From the NCBI RefSeq assembly GCF_020037125.1, contig NZ_JAIQDG010000006.1, forward strand, positions 1 through 64,000: a stretch of DNA of 64,000 bases, written 5' to 3'. The notes under the pieces are model-generated. The model saw only the letters and a program-made list of their open reading frames with translations. It did no database searches and was not told where the DNA came from. The DNA comes from Myxococcus sp. RHSTA-1-4 (GTDB lineage Bacteria > Myxococcota > Myxococcia > Myxococcales > Myxococcaceae). The stretch's first letter is position 1; each line of letters begins with the position of its first letter. The translations under genes were made by a program, and so were the position numbers. Below are positions 26,268 through 36,612 of the stretch, one piece after another.

Positions 26268-28208
26268 TCACGCTGCTCCGGGTGGCGACCCTCCCTGCGA
26301 TTTTTCGTCCACCGGCTCGCTCGCGTCGTCCAGCGAGGCCTGACGTACGGGGTCCTCCACATCCTCCTCCGGGTGGCCGTGGAGGCCGGCATGGACCCGC
26401 TCGGCCACCGCGGGCCCCACCACCTCCGCCAGCTCCTCGATGGTGGCCTCCCCCACCCGCTTGAGCGAACCGAAGTGGCGCAGCAGCATCTTCCGCCGCG
26501 CCTCCCCCACCCCGGGAATGTCCTCCAGGGCGGAGCGGACCCGGCTCTTGCGCAGCACCTGCTTCTGGAACGTGATCGCGAAGCGGTGCGCCTCGTCCCG
26601 CATGCGCGTCAGCATGAACAGCTCCGCGGAGTTCTGCTGGAGCACGATGGGGTCCTTGCGCCCCACCACGAAGACCCGCTCGGGGCTCCGGGCGCTCTCC
26701 GCGTCCCGGTCGAACACCTCCAGATCGCGGCTCTTGGCCAGGCCCACCACGTCCACCTTCTCCACGCCCAGGTCCTTCATGGCCGCGTGCGCGCTGGCGA
26801 GCTGCCCCTTGCCGCCGTCGATGACGAGCAGGTCCGGCAGGTCGCCATCCTCCAGCCCGCGCTTCAGCCGGCGCGTCACCACCTCGTACATGCTGGCGAA
26901 GTCGTCCTGCTTCTCCAGCGTCTTGATCTTGTACTTGCGGTAGCGCGACTTGTCCGTCTCGCCATCCGTCACCGCCACCTGCGAGGCGACGATGGCCGAG
27001 CCCTGGAAGTGGGAGATGTCGAAGCACTCCATGCGGCGCGGGAAGTTGCGCAGGCCCAGCTTCTGCTGGAGGCGGGAGAGCACTCCGTCCGTCTCGTCCT
27101 TGGTGCGGCGGCGCTCCAGGAAGGCCTGCTCGGCGTTCTTCACGGCCATCTGCACGAGGTCGTGCTTCTCCCCCCGCTTGGGGACCAGCATGCGCACGCG
27201 CTCGCCCCTCCGCTCGGAGAGCAGGACCTCCAGGCCCTCCGTGCCGTCGTCGGGCTCCAGCGGCAGCAGCACCTCCTCCGGCACGAAGCTGCCCTGGTCG
27301 TAGTAGAGGTTGACGAACGAGGAGATGAGCTCCGCGTCCGGGAACTCCTGGCTCCCGAAGGGGAAGGCCTGCCCGCCGTTGAGGCGGCCCTGCCGCACCC
27401 AGAGGACGTAGAACAGGATGCGGTCTCCCTCGCGGTAGAGGGCGAAGACGTCCTGGTCCTTGAAGTCGGTGGTGGCCACCTTCTGCCGCTCCAGGCTGCG
27501 CTCAATCGCCTGGAGCTGATCGCGCACGCGCGCGGCCTCCTCGAACTTCAGCTCCTGTGAGGCGCGCTTCATGCGCAGGCGCAGGCCCTCCACCAGCTCG
27601 GTGGCCTTGCCCTCCAGGAACATCGTCACCTCGTCCACGCTGCGGCGGTAGTCCTCGGGGGGTACGGGGTAGACGCACGGCGCGGGGCAGCGGCCAATCT
27701 GGTGCAGCAGGCACGGCCGCTTGCGGTTGGCCAGCACGTGGTCCGTGCAGGTGCGCAGGCGGAAGAAGCGGTTGATGATGCGCAGCGTCTCGCGGATGGC
27801 GCCCGCGCTGGAGTACGGCCCGAAGTAGCGCGCCCCGTCCTTCTCGTACTTGCGCACCACCTCCAGGCGCGGGTACGCCTGCGTCCTGTCGAGCCTCAAG
27901 GAGATGAACTGCTTGTCGTCCTTGAGCAGCACGTTGAAGCGCGGCTTGTGCTTCTTGATGAGCTCGTTCTCGAGGAGGAGCGCCTCCTTCTCGTTGTGGA
28001 CGAGCACCGTCTCGATGTCGCCCAGGAGCTGGTCCAGCAGCGACACGAAGACGCGCGTGTCCCCGGTGCGCGTGAAGTACGAGCGCACCCGGTTGCGCAG
28101 GTTGACGGCCTTGCCCACGTAGATGATCTGCCCGCGGCGGTCCTTCATCAGGTACACGCCGGGCTCGGTGGGCAGCGCGTCCAGCTTCTCCTGGAGCTTC
28201 ACGTCCAT
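26268..28208 (-). CDS. uvrC: Excinuclease ABC subunit C
   Basis: Makes the two incisions flanking a DNA lesion in nucleotide excision repair. 646 residues. The N-terminal GIY-YIG nuclease reads [20 protein letters not shown] (about 15-35). It continues with a UVR domain around residues 205-240 ([20 protein letters not shown]), the RNase-H-like nuclease domain ([31 protein letters not shown]) and a C-terminal helix-hairpin-helix ([20 protein letters not shown]). The C-terminal 40 residues are an acidic extension. It starts 22 bp after uvrB, an unusual and efficient uvrB-uvrC pairing. Confidence 0.97.
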   Translation of the reverse strand: MDVKLQEKLDALPTEPGVYLMKDRRGQIIYVGKAVNLRNRVRSYFTRTGDTRVFVSLLDQLLGDIETVLVHNEKEALLLENELIKKHKPRFNVLLKDDKQFISLRLDRTQAYPRLEVVRKYEKDGARYFGPYSSAGAIRETLRIINRFFRLRTCTDHVLANRKRPCLLHQIGRCPAPCVYPVPPEDYRRSVDEVTMFLEGKATELVEGLRLRMKRASQELKFEEAARVRDQLQAIERSLERQKVATTDFKDQDVFALYREGDRILFYVLWVRQGRLNGGQAFPFGSQEFPDAELISSFVNLYYDQGSFVPEEVLLPLEPDDGTEGLEVLLSERRGERVRMLVPKRGEKHDLVQMAVKNAEQAFLERRRTKDETDGVLSRLQQKLGLRNFPRRMECFDISHFQGSAIVASQVAVTDGETDKSRYRKYKIKTLEKQDDFASMYEVVTRRLKRGLEDGDLPDLLVIDGGKGQLASAHAAMKDLGVEKVDVVGLAKSRDLEVFDRDAESARSPERVFVVGRKDPIVLQQNSAELFMLTRMRDEAHRFAITFQKQVLRKSRVRSALEDIPGVGEARRKMLLRHFGSLKRVGEATIEELAEVVGPAVAERVHAGLHGHPEEDVEDPVRQASLDDASEPVDEKSQGGSPPGAA

Positions 28209-28230
28209 TCGCGCGGTCCCCTCCTACCGG

Positions 28231-30357
28231 CTACCGGCGCCCGCGGGCCCGCGACGTGCGGCCCCCCGCGCCAGCCCGTCCCCGGCCCTTCCCACGCCCG
28301 CGCGCCGGCTCCTCCTCCGCCTTCTTCGCGGGGGACTTCAGCAGCGAGCGGGACGCCGGCTTGAGCCCCAGGTCCATGTCCTTGAGGAGCTGCACCCGGT
28401 CCCGGTACTCGGCGGCCTTCTCGAACTGCATCTCGTCCGCGGCGGCGAGCATGTCCTTGGTGAACTCCTCGATGAGCCGCTTGATCTCCTTGGGCTGGAG
28501 GACGTCGTCCTCGCCCTCGGCGGCCATGGGCAGGGCGCCCGCGTCCTCCGCGTCGTAGGCGGCGTGCTCGGACAGGTCGGTGATGTTGCTCTTGACGGAG
28601 CGCGGGGTGATGCCGTGCTCCTGGTTGTACTTCTTCTGGATTTCGCGGCGGCGCGCCGTCTCGTCCAGCGCCTTCTTCATGGAGTCGGTGAGGGTGTCCG
28701 CGTACATGATGACGCGGCCGTTCAGGTTGCGCGCGGCGCGGCCGATGGTCTGGATGAGGGACACGTGGCTGCGCAGGAAGCCCTCCTTGTCCGCGTCGAG
28801 GATGGCCACCAGCGACACCTCGGGGATGTCCAGGCCCTCGCGCAGGAGGTTGATGCCCACCAGCACGTCGAACTCACCCTTGCGCAGGTCGCGGATGATG
28901 GCGGTGCGCTCAATCGCGTCGATGTCCGAGTGCAGGTAGCGCACGCGCACGCCCACGTCTGCGAAGTACTCGGTGAGGTCCTCCGCCATGCGCTTGGTGA
29001 GCGTCGTCACCAGGACGCGCTCTTTGCGGGCCACGCGCAGACGCACCTCCTCCAGCAGGTCGTCCACCTGGTTGCCCACGGGGCGCGTCTCCACCTCCGG
29101 GTCCGTCAGGCCGGTGGGGCGGATGATCTGCTCCACCACCACGCCGTGGGACTTCTGCAGCTCGTACTCGGACGGCGTCGCGGAGACGAAGAGCGCCTGG
29201 GGCACCAGCTCCTCGAACTCACCGAACTTGAGCGGGCGGTTGTCCAGCGCGCTGGGCAGGCGGAAGCCGAAGTTGACCAGCGTCTCCTTGCGCGCGCGGT
29301 CGCCCCGGTACATGGCGCCAATCTGCGGCACCGTCTGGTGGCTCTCGTCGATGAGGACCATCAGGTTGCGCGGGAAGTAGTCGATGAGGCACGGGGGCGG
29401 CTCCCCCGGGGCGCGGCCGGAGAAGTGGCGCGAGTAGTTCTCGATGCCGCTGCAGTACCCCACCTGTTCGATCATCTCGAGGTCGAACATGGTGCGCTGC
29501 TCCAGCCGCTGCGCCTCCAGCAGCTTGCCATCGCGCTTGAAGGTCTGGAGCTGCTCGGACAGCTCGTCGCGGATGGTCTGCAACGCACGCCTGCGCACGT
29601 CCTCTCCGGCCACGTAGTGGCTGGCCGGGAAGATGACGATCTTGTCCAGCGTGCCAATCGTCACGCCGCGCAGCGGGTCGAACTCGGTGATTTTCTCCAC
29701 CTCGTCGCCGAAGAAGGAGACGCGCACGGCGCGCTCCTCCTCGTAGGCGGGGAAGACCTCGACGGTGTCGCCGCGCGCGCGGAAGGTGCCGCGGTGGAAG
29801 TCCAGATCGTTGCGCTCGTACTGAGCCGCCACCAGCTGGCGCATGAACGTGTCGCGGTCCAGCTCCCCGCCCACGTCCGCGCGCACCGCCAGGTCCACGT
29901 AGCTGCGGGCCGCGCCCAGGCCGTAGATGCAGGACACGCTGGCGACGATGATGACGTCGTCCCGGGTGCGCAGCGAGTGGGTGGCCGAGTGGCGCATCCG
30001 CTCGATGTTGTCGTTGATGGACGAGTCCTTCTCGATGAAGGTGTCCGTCGACGGGACGTAGGCCTCGGGCTGGTAGTAGTCGTAGTACGAGACGAAGTAC
30101 TCGACGGCGTTGTTCGGGAAGAGCGCCTTGAACTCGCCGTAGAGCTGGGCGGCCAGCGTCTTGTTGTGGGCGATGACCAGCGAGGGCCGCTTCACGTTGG
30201 CGATGACGTTCGCCATGGTGAACGTCTTGCCGGACCCCGTGACGCCCAGGAGCGTCTGGTAGCGGTCACCCCGCAGCACGCCCTCCGTGAGCTCTCCGAT
30301 GGCCCTCGGCTGGTCGCCCTCGGGCTTGTGGTCGCTGACGATCTGGAACTCGGGCAT
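28231..30357 (-). CDS. uvrB: Excinuclease ABC subunit B
   Basis: Damage-verifying helicase-like subunit that receives DNA from UvrA and recruits UvrC. 708 residues. Walker A is [16 protein letters not shown] (about 45). The beta-hairpin region includes [20 protein letters not shown]. Helicase motifs include [17 protein letters not shown] and [19 protein letters not shown], and the C-terminal UVR domain (about 640-675; [20 protein letters not shown]) binds UvrC. It ends in a basic tail rich in [12 protein letters not shown]. The ATG at 30357 gives the family N-terminus; a GTG 18 bp upstream is an alternative. No uvrA is in the window. Confidence 0.97.
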   Translation of the reverse strand: MPEFQIVSDHKPEGDQPRAIGELTEGVLRGDRYQTLLGVTGSGKTFTMANVIANVKRPSLVIAHNKTLAAQLYGEFKALFPNNAVEYFVSYYDYYQPEAYVPSTDTFIEKDSSINDNIERMRHSATHSLRTRDDVIIVASVSCIYGLGAARSYVDLAVRADVGGELDRDTFMRQLVAAQYERNDLDFHRGTFRARGDTVEVFPAYEEERAVRVSFFGDEVEKITEFDPLRGVTIGTLDKIVIFPASHYVAGEDVRRRALQTIRDELSEQLQTFKRDGKLLEAQRLEQRTMFDLEMIEQVGYCSGIENYSRHFSGRAPGEPPPCLIDYFPRNLMVLIDESHQTVPQIGAMYRGDRARKETLVNFGFRLPSALDNRPLKFGEFEELVPQALFVSATPSEYELQKSHGVVVEQIIRPTGLTDPEVETRPVGNQVDDLLEEVRLRVARKERVLVTTLTKRMAEDLTEYFADVGVRVRYLHSDIDAIERTAIIRDLRKGEFDVLVGINLLREGLDIPEVSLVAILDADKEGFLRSHVSLIQTIGRAARNLNGRVIMYADTLTDSMKKALDETARRREIQKKYNQEHGITPRSVKSNITDLSEHAAYDAEDAGALPMAAEGEDDVLQPKEIKRLIEEFTKDMLAAADEMQFEKAAEYRDRVQLLKDMDLGLKPASRSLLKSPAKKAEEEPARGRGKGRGRAGAGGRTSRARGRR

Positions 30358-30412
30358 ATCCGTGAGGTTTAACACTCCACGGACGAGAAGGCCGCCGGTT
30401 CGTGCCTGCTCG

Positions 30413-32116
30413 CTACTTCGAAGCGCCCTCGGAAGTCCGGGGCATCTTCGGGGCCTTGAGCGCCTCCAGGGCCCTCAGGCGGGCGGACTCGAACTCATCC
30501 CCCCGGTTCCAGCGGGGCAGCTCCGGGGCGCGTGAGATGTGGGCGCCCAGGAGGAAGAAGAGGCGCACGTCCTCCACCGCCCCGGAGAAGTCCCACTCGG
30601 GACGCAGCTCGTCCGAGGGCTGGTGGTAGTGCTTCGCCTCCCACGCCTCGCGCTGCTGCTTGCCCCAGCCCTCCGGCCGCCCCACGAAGTCCATGCCGCT
30701 GCCGAAGTAGGCGGCGGGGATGCCCTGCTTCGCGAAGTTGAACTGGTCCGAGCGGTAGAAGAAGCCCCGGTCGGAGAGCTGGTCCGCCTTCACCACCCGG
30801 CCCTGCGTCTTCGCCAGGCCGATGATGAGCGCGTCCAGGTTGGACTTGCCCAGGCCGATGACGGTGAGGTCCCGGGTGCGGCCGTGGATGTTGGCGCCGT
30901 CGATGTTGATGTTGGCGGCGACGCGGCCGTGAGGCACCGGCGGGTGCTCGGAGAGGTACTGGGAGCCCAGCAGGCCCTGCTCCTCCGCGGCCACGGCGGC
31001 GAAGAGGATGGAGCGGCGCGGGGGCTGGGGCAGCGCGCGGAAGGCCTTCGCCGCCGCGAGCATCGCCGCCACGCCGGCCGCGTTGTCCAGCGCGCCGTTG
31101 TAGATGGTGTCCTCGCCCGGCTTGCCGCCCTCCTTCTTCCCCAGGTGGTCATGGTGCGCGCTGTAGAGCACCACCTCCTGGGACAGCTTCGGGTCGCTTC
31201 CGGGCAGCATCGCCAGCACGTTGGCGGTGGGCCGGCGGCGCACCTCGCTGGGGAAGCGCGTGGACACCCTCACCCCGAGCGGCACCGGCTGGAAGTCCCG
31301 CTTCTGGGCGGCGGCCCGCAGCGCGTCCAGGTCCTTCCCCGCGAGCTGGAGCACGCGGCGCGTGGCGGCCTCCGTGGTCCACGCCTTCACCTGCACGCGC
31401 GGGCCCTCCTCGCTGGCCGGCAGCTCGAACTGCTCGCCCGACCACGACGTCTGCACCACCTGCCACGGGTAGCCCGCGCTGGGCGTGGTGTGGAGGATGA
31501 TGGCGCCGGCCGCGCCCACCTTCGCCGCCTGCTCGTACTTGTAATCCCAGCGGCCGTACCAGAGCCGCGTGCGGCCCGCGAAGAGCTGGGGGTCGTCCTC
31601 GGGGTCGTTGTTGAGGATGAGCAGCGTCTTGCCACGCAGGTCCATCCCCTTGAAGTCGTCCCACTGGTACTCGGGCGCCTGGATGCCGTAGCCCACGAAG
31701 ACCAGCTCGGACTCCTCCAGCTTCGCCTCGGGCGCCTGCACGCCGGACACGGCGATGAAGTCCTCGTGGAACTTCAGCTCCGCCGTGCCGCCCGGCGCGC
31801 GGAACGTCATCTGCTGGGGATTGCTGGTGATGCCCACCAGGTCGAACCGCTGGAAGTACGAGCCGTCCTCGGCGGCGGGCTTCAGCCCGAGCGCCTCGAA
31901 CTGCGAGGCGATGTAGGCCTGGGCCAGGGCGTCCCCGCGAGTGCCGGGGCCACGGCCCTCCAGCAAATCACTCGCGAGGAAGCGCACGTGCGCGCGCAGC
32001 ACGTCCGGCACGATGTCCCTGGCGGCGGACTGCTCCGCGGGGGTGACGAGCGGCGCGCGCTGCGCGAGCGCGGTCAGGGAGCACAGGGCGAGGAGCAGGG
32101 CCGGCAGGCGCTTCAT
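30413..32116 (-). CDS. Secreted M28 family zinc peptidase with PA domain
   Basis: Exported aminopeptidase-type enzyme of 567 residues. A signal peptide ([19 protein letters not shown]) precedes a PA domain (about 130-285). The M28 catalytic domain has metal ligands in YSAHHDHLG (His and Asp), [14 protein letters not shown] (bridging Asp), [16 protein letters not shown] (catalytic and ligand Glu) and the late KHYHQPSDE (His). All expected ligands are present, so it should be active on peptide N-termini. The upstream in-frame extension is out of family, and the ATG begins the signal peptide. It lies 48 bp downstream of cysS. Confidence 0.92.
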   Translation of the reverse strand: MKRLPALLLALCSLTALAQRAPLVTPAEQSAARDIVPDVLRAHVRFLASDLLEGRGPGTRGDALAQAYIASQFEALGLKPAAEDGSYFQRFDLVGITSNPQQMTFRAPGGTAELKFHEDFIAVSGVQAPEAKLEESELVFVGYGIQAPEYQWDDFKGMDLRGKTLLILNNDPEDDPQLFAGRTRLWYGRWDYKYEQAAKVGAAGAIILHTTPSAGYPWQVVQTSWSGEQFELPASEEGPRVQVKAWTTEAATRRVLQLAGKDLDALRAAAQKRDFQPVPLGVRVSTRFPSEVRRRPTANVLAMLPGSDPKLSQEVVLYSAHHDHLGKKEGGKPGEDTIYNGALDNAAGVAAMLAAAKAFRALPQPPRRSILFAAVAAEEQGLLGSQYLSEHPPVPHGRVAANINIDGANIHGRTRDLTVIGLGKSNLDALIIGLAKTQGRVVKADQLSDRGFFYRSDQFNFAKQGIPAAYFGSGMDFVGRPEGWGKQQREAWEAKHYHQPSDELRPEWDFSGAVEDVRLFFLLGAHISRAPELPRWNRGDEFESARLRALEALKAPKMPRTSEGASK

Positions 32117-32164
32117 GATGCCCGGAGCCCTAACACGAAGCTCCGGGCCCATGCAGCAGCCGCC

Positions 32165-33634
<1,470 letters not shown>

Positions 33635-33800
33635 GTGCGACGATCCTCCTGTGTCCGTGGTCGTGGGTGTGGCCATCACTCTAGGATCCAGGTCCCCACA
33701 CAGGCCAGCATTCGCCCGGGGATTCGAGGGGGATGGTGGACTTCGGACGCGAGGGAACAACGCCCCTCCCCGCCGCCCTCCAATCAGGGAGAATGGCCAC

Positions 33801-34853
33801 ATGGCTCCACCGAATCCCAAGCGCCCGCCCCGCCCTCCCCGCCCGCCGGGCACGCAGGCGCCGAAGGACTCCGATGTGGAGTTGGAGCTTCCTTTCGATG
33901 ATGACGAGGTAGCCCCCCTCCGGGCTGACGACCCGCGCCCGCAGCGCGTGCCGCAGTACCCGGCGGGCTCGCGCCGGAGCCGGCGGCAGGGCACGGAGCG
34001 CGGCAGCCATGACCGCGAGCTGGCCGCGCGGTTCGACCTGGGCCGCGAGTACTCGGACCCGGGCTATGCGCCTGCCTTCCTGTACGTCGAGCGGGGACCG
34101 GGTACGGGCCAGCTCGTCCCCGTGAAGCAGGGGCCGCTGGTGATGGGGCGCTCGTCCTCGTCCGACCTGCGGCTGCAGCACCCGTCCATCAGCCGCCGCC
34201 ACGCGCAGCTCACCCGGCGCGGAGACAACTTCTTCCTGAAGGACCTGAGCAGCCAGAACGGCACCTTCCTCAATCGGAACCGCGTCACCTCCGAGGTGGT
34301 GGTGATGCCCGGCGACGAGATTTCCATGGGCAACGCGCTGCTGCGCCTGCGCGGCCCCGGAAGCACACCAGCCGTGGGTGCCCCCTCGGTGACGGCCACC
34401 ATTGCCACGGGCCGGCGGTGGACGGGCACGGACACCTTGAGGGTGGCGCTCATCGCGGCGGCCGTGGGCTCCGCGGTGGCGGCCCTGCTCACCCTCATCG
34501 CGGTGAGCCTGCCGGAGGGGGACGAGGCCGCGTCCACGCCGCCGGCGCCCCAGCCGGGCCCCTCGGCGCCGCTCATGCGGATGGCTCCCGAGCAGGACGC
34601 GCCAGCGGCCCCGGGCCCGGCGGAGGCTTCCGACGGCACGCCGGAGGCACAGACGGCAGCGGCGCCGGATGCCGAGCCTCCCGCAGCCGGAGCCGAGACC
34701 TCCGCGAGCCCGGTGACGGCTCCCACCTCGCCCGAACAATCCCAGGTCGCCGAGCCCGGACCCCGGACCGAAGCCACGCGGCAAGCGGAGCCCGGCCCCA
34801 GCGCGGCGGATGTGGCACGCGGCAAGGTCGCGCCTTCTTCGCGCAGGCGCTGA
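33801..34853 (+). CDS. FHA-domain membrane protein (first of two)
   Basis: 350 residues. A Pro/Arg-rich and acidic lead (MAPPNPKRPPRPPRPPG, then LELPFDDDE) comes before an FHA domain at about 95-190. The FHA domain has the phosphothreonine-binding set MGRSSSSDLRLQHPSISRRH and DLSSQNGTFLNRNRV (the GR, SRRH and NG motifs). A membrane helix (about 215-237) and a Pro/Ala/Glu-rich tail follow, making the C-terminus periplasmic. It probably docks on a phosphorylated partner of a Ser/Thr kinase pathway. GGGAGA lies 8 nt before the ATG. A composite repeat starts 10 nt after the stop. Confidence 0.85.
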   Translation: MAPPNPKRPPRPPRPPGTQAPKDSDVELELPFDDDEVAPLRADDPRPQRVPQYPAGSRRSRRQGTERGSHDRELAARFDLGREYSDPGYAPAFLYVERGPGTGQLVPVKQGPLVMGRSSSSDLRLQHPSISRRHAQLTRRGDNFFLKDLSSQNGTFLNRNRVTSEVVVMPGDEISMGNALLRLRGPGSTPAVGAPSVTATIATGRRWTGTDTLRVALIAAAVGSAVAALLTLIAVSLPEGDEAASTPPAPQPGPSAPLMRMAPEQDAPAAPGPAEASDGTPEAQTAAAPDAEPPAAGAETSASPVTAPTSPEQSQVAEPGPRTEATRQAEPGPSAADVARGKVAPSSRRR

Positions 34854-34863
34854 TGCGCCGGCG

Positions 34864-35233
34864 CATTCAGGACGCGGATGCGCTCCGCCGGGGAGCCCTC
34901 TCGCCCAGGCGGTAGCAGGAACGGAACCGAGGACATGCTCGGAATGCCCGGAGCCTGAGGGCATGCCAGCCCCGACTCCCCGGCATGCCTGCCACCCGGG
35001 AGCCTCTATCCGGAACGGAACGTCCGTTCCGCATGGCCCGCCACGCTCCCATTCCCCAGGGACTCCACCTCCCTGGCAGGTCAGCCCCTCGGCCGCCCCA
35101 GGCGGAACGGAACGTCGATTCCATGTGGCCTGCCACGCCCTCGCCCCCCAGGAGTTCCACCTTCCCGGCAGGTCAGCCCCGGCCGCCCCAGGCGGAACGG
35201 AACCTCGATTCCACGTGGCCTGCCACGCCCTCA
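34864..35233 (+). repeat. Composite intergenic repeat, copy A
   Basis: A structured intergenic element. It begins with CATTCAGGACGCGGATGC (34864-34881), exactly 10 nt after the FHA stop, then about 130 bp without repeat. Three tandem units follow at 35011, 35103 and 35193 (periods 92 and 90 bp). Each unit opens with CGGAACGGAAC and an imperfect palindrome (GGAACGTCCGTTCC in unit 1) and carries TGGCCYGCCACGC. Units 1 and 2 also share a GGCAGGTCAGCCCC block, and unit 3 is cut off at the stop of the minus-strand gene at 35231. Units 2 and 3 differ at 2 of the first 40 positions. A second copy is at 56086. It spans most of this 377-bp gap between convergent genes, where no gene was seen. Confidence 0.85.
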
Positions 35234-35887
35234 GCCCCGCCGCAGCCCCTTGACCAGCAGCACCGCGTTGAGCGCGATGAACGCGAGCAGCGCCAGGGCC
35301 ACCAGCACCCGTCCCCTGTCCGCTCCCGGCCGCTCCCCTTCGACAATCAGCCACAGCTTCCCGTCATGCGGCTGGACCTCGCCCATGCTCCGCAGCAGGG
35401 TGAGCGCCTCGCGGTAGCGCGGGGCCTCGTCCTCCACCAGCAGCCGCCCACGCACGGCGAAGGGGCGCTGGTCCGGCTGTGGCGGCGGCCGCCCCGTCCT
35501 CCACTCCTCTCCGGGCAGCGCGGCCCGGCGCACCATGAAGGGCGACTCGCGCAGCCCCACCAGCACGTAGAGGGCGCCGTCGCCACCACGCTCGTAGGCG
35601 CCGCGCACCGTGGGCACGCCGTGCACCTGCGCGTAGCGGTTGGAGTCGAGCGCCCCGACGCGGTACGCGCCCTCCGCCCCCAGCGTCAGCGGCTCCCGTG
35701 GGGAGAAGAAGTACGCCAGGTCCCGCCACTGCATGCCCAGCAGCACGAGGGCCACGGCGATGGCCAGCACCGCCGACACGGGCTTCACGCCCACGCGGCG
35801 CCGGGCCATCCGCGCCTCCAGCTCGGCGATGCGGCGGTCCCGCTCCTCCTGCTCCGGTGATGTGGGCTGCGGCTCGCTCACGCGCAT
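35231..35887 (-). CDS. Hypothetical two-helix membrane protein
   Basis: 218 residues. A short Glu/Arg-rich cytoplasmic coiled coil (EEQERDRRIAELEARMARRR by segments) precedes membrane helix 1 (about 36-51; VSAVLAIAVALVLLGMQW). A periplasmic beta-rich domain of about 130 residues (FFSPREPLTLGAEGAYRVG and following) comes next, then membrane helix 2 near the C-terminus (LVALALLAFIALNAVLLV) with a basic end. It has no family I recognise. The stop codon lies at the edge of repeat copy A. It is separated from cdnL by a terminator, so it is a distinct unit. Confidence 0.75.
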   Translation of the reverse strand: MRVSEPQPTSPEQEERDRRIAELEARMARRRVGVKPVSAVLAIAVALVLLGMQWRDLAYFFSPREPLTLGAEGAYRVGALDSNRYAQVHGVPTVRGAYERGGDGALYVLVGLRESPFMVRRAALPGEEWRTGRPPPQPDQRPFAVRGRLLVEDEAPRYREALTLLRSMGEVQPHDGKLWLIVEGERPGADRGRVLVALALLAFIALNAVLLVKGLRRG

Positions 35888-35896
35888 AAAGACGAA

Positions 35897-35926
35897 GCCC
35901 CGAGTCCCTGCGAGGGAACCCGGGGC
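35897..35926 (-). terminator. Terminator between cdnL and the downstream gene
   Basis: GCCCCGAGTCCCT (35897-35909) pairs with AGGGAACCCGGGGC (35913-35926) with one mismatch region and a 3-nt loop. On the minus strand the stem is followed by TTCGTCTTTAT. Confidence 0.65.
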
Positions 35927-35955
35927 GGAGAGTCTCGGGCGGAAAGCCCGGTGGC

Positions 35956-36450
35956 TCAGGCGAGGTTGAAGATCTTCTTCAGGTCCGCCTCGATCTCTTC
36001 CTCGGAGCAGTCCTTGGCCAGCGACAGCTCCTTGATGAGCAGCGAGCGGGCCGTGTCGAGCATCTTGCGCTCGCCGAAGGACAGGTCCTTGTCGCCCTTC
36101 AGGAGGTAGAGGTCGCGCAGAACCTCGGCGATCTCGAAGACGGAGCCCGTCTTGATCTTCTCCATGTACTCCCGGTAGCGACGGTTCCACGTCGTGGAGT
36201 CGACCGAGATGTCCTTCTCCTTGAGGATGGAGTAGACCTGCTTGACGTCCTCCTCGCTGATGATTTCGCGGAGGCCGACCGACCCGACCTTGTTGATCGG
36301 GATCATGATCCGCATCCCGTTCTCGAGGATGCGCAGCACGTAGAACGACTGGCGCTGTCCGGCCACTTCGGTGTGCTCGATACCCATCACCTCACCGACG
36401 CCCTGGCCCGGATAAACCGCCTTGTCACCAGTCTTGAAGCTGGTCTGCAC
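35956..36450 (-). CDS. cdnL: CdnL, CarD-family RNA polymerase-binding factor
   Basis: Binds the RNA polymerase beta subunit and stabilises open complexes at vegetative, especially rRNA, promoters. 164 residues, the length of CdnL; the longer CarD has an AT-hook tail that is absent here. The N-terminal RNAP-interacting Tudor-like part begins MQTSFKTGDKAVYPGQGVGEV. It includes QSFYVLRILENGMRIMIP, then DNA-binding helices with TWNRRYREYMEKIKTG and GERKMLDTARSLLIKEL. The GTG start has AAGGAGG 6 nt upstream. It has a recognisable promoter and terminator and is monocistronic. This factor is essential in Myxococcus. Confidence 0.95.
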   Translation of the reverse strand: MQTSFKTGDKAVYPGQGVGEVMGIEHTEVAGQRQSFYVLRILENGMRIMIPINKVGSVGLREIISEEDVKQVYSILKEKDISVDSTTWNRRYREYMEKIKTGSVFEIAEVLRDLYLLKGDKDLSFGERKMLDTARSLLIKELSLAKDCSEEEIEADLKKIFNLA

Positions 36451-36495
36451 TAACTGCCTCCTTGAAAGACTCGCTCCCGGCCTTCCAGCCGGGCA

Positions 36496-36524
36496 CTACT
36501 ACCACAAACCACATACACTGGCAA
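36496..36524 (-). promoter_or_regulatory. Promoter of cdnL
   Basis: On the minus strand TTGCCA (36524-36519) and TAGTAG (36501-36496) are 17 bp apart, about 45 bp before the GTG. The leader between contains a CCCGGCTGGAAGGCCGGG hairpin. Confidence 0.5.
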
Positions 36525-36534
36525 CGATATCGCC

Positions 36535-36564
36535 TTGACCACCCAATCCGCGCCCGACTACGTT
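36535..36564 (+). promoter_or_regulatory. Candidate promoter of comEC
   Basis: TTGACC (36535-36540), 18 bp spacer, TACGTT (36559-36564), about 50 bp before the comEC GTG. It is back to back with the cdnL promoter. Confidence 0.35.
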
Positions 36565-36612
36565 GTCGGTTTTCGTACGCGGTGTCGCCGGTTGTGCGCG
36601 CCAACGTGACGT

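Noticed and set aside
28123-30372. Open + strand frame across uvrB.
   Set aside because: Antisense shadow of uvrB, no ribosome site or domain.
34864-35233. A CRISPR-like array, because of three units at 90-92 bp.
   Set aside because: Repeat blocks and the sequence between them are both repeated, there are no unique spacers of 30-40 bp, and no cas genes are near.
34985-35860. A + strand frame through repeat copy A giving a repetitive Pro-rich peptide.
   Set aside because: It crosses the minus-strand gene at 35231, shifts frame relative to the repeat unit, and has no ribosome site.
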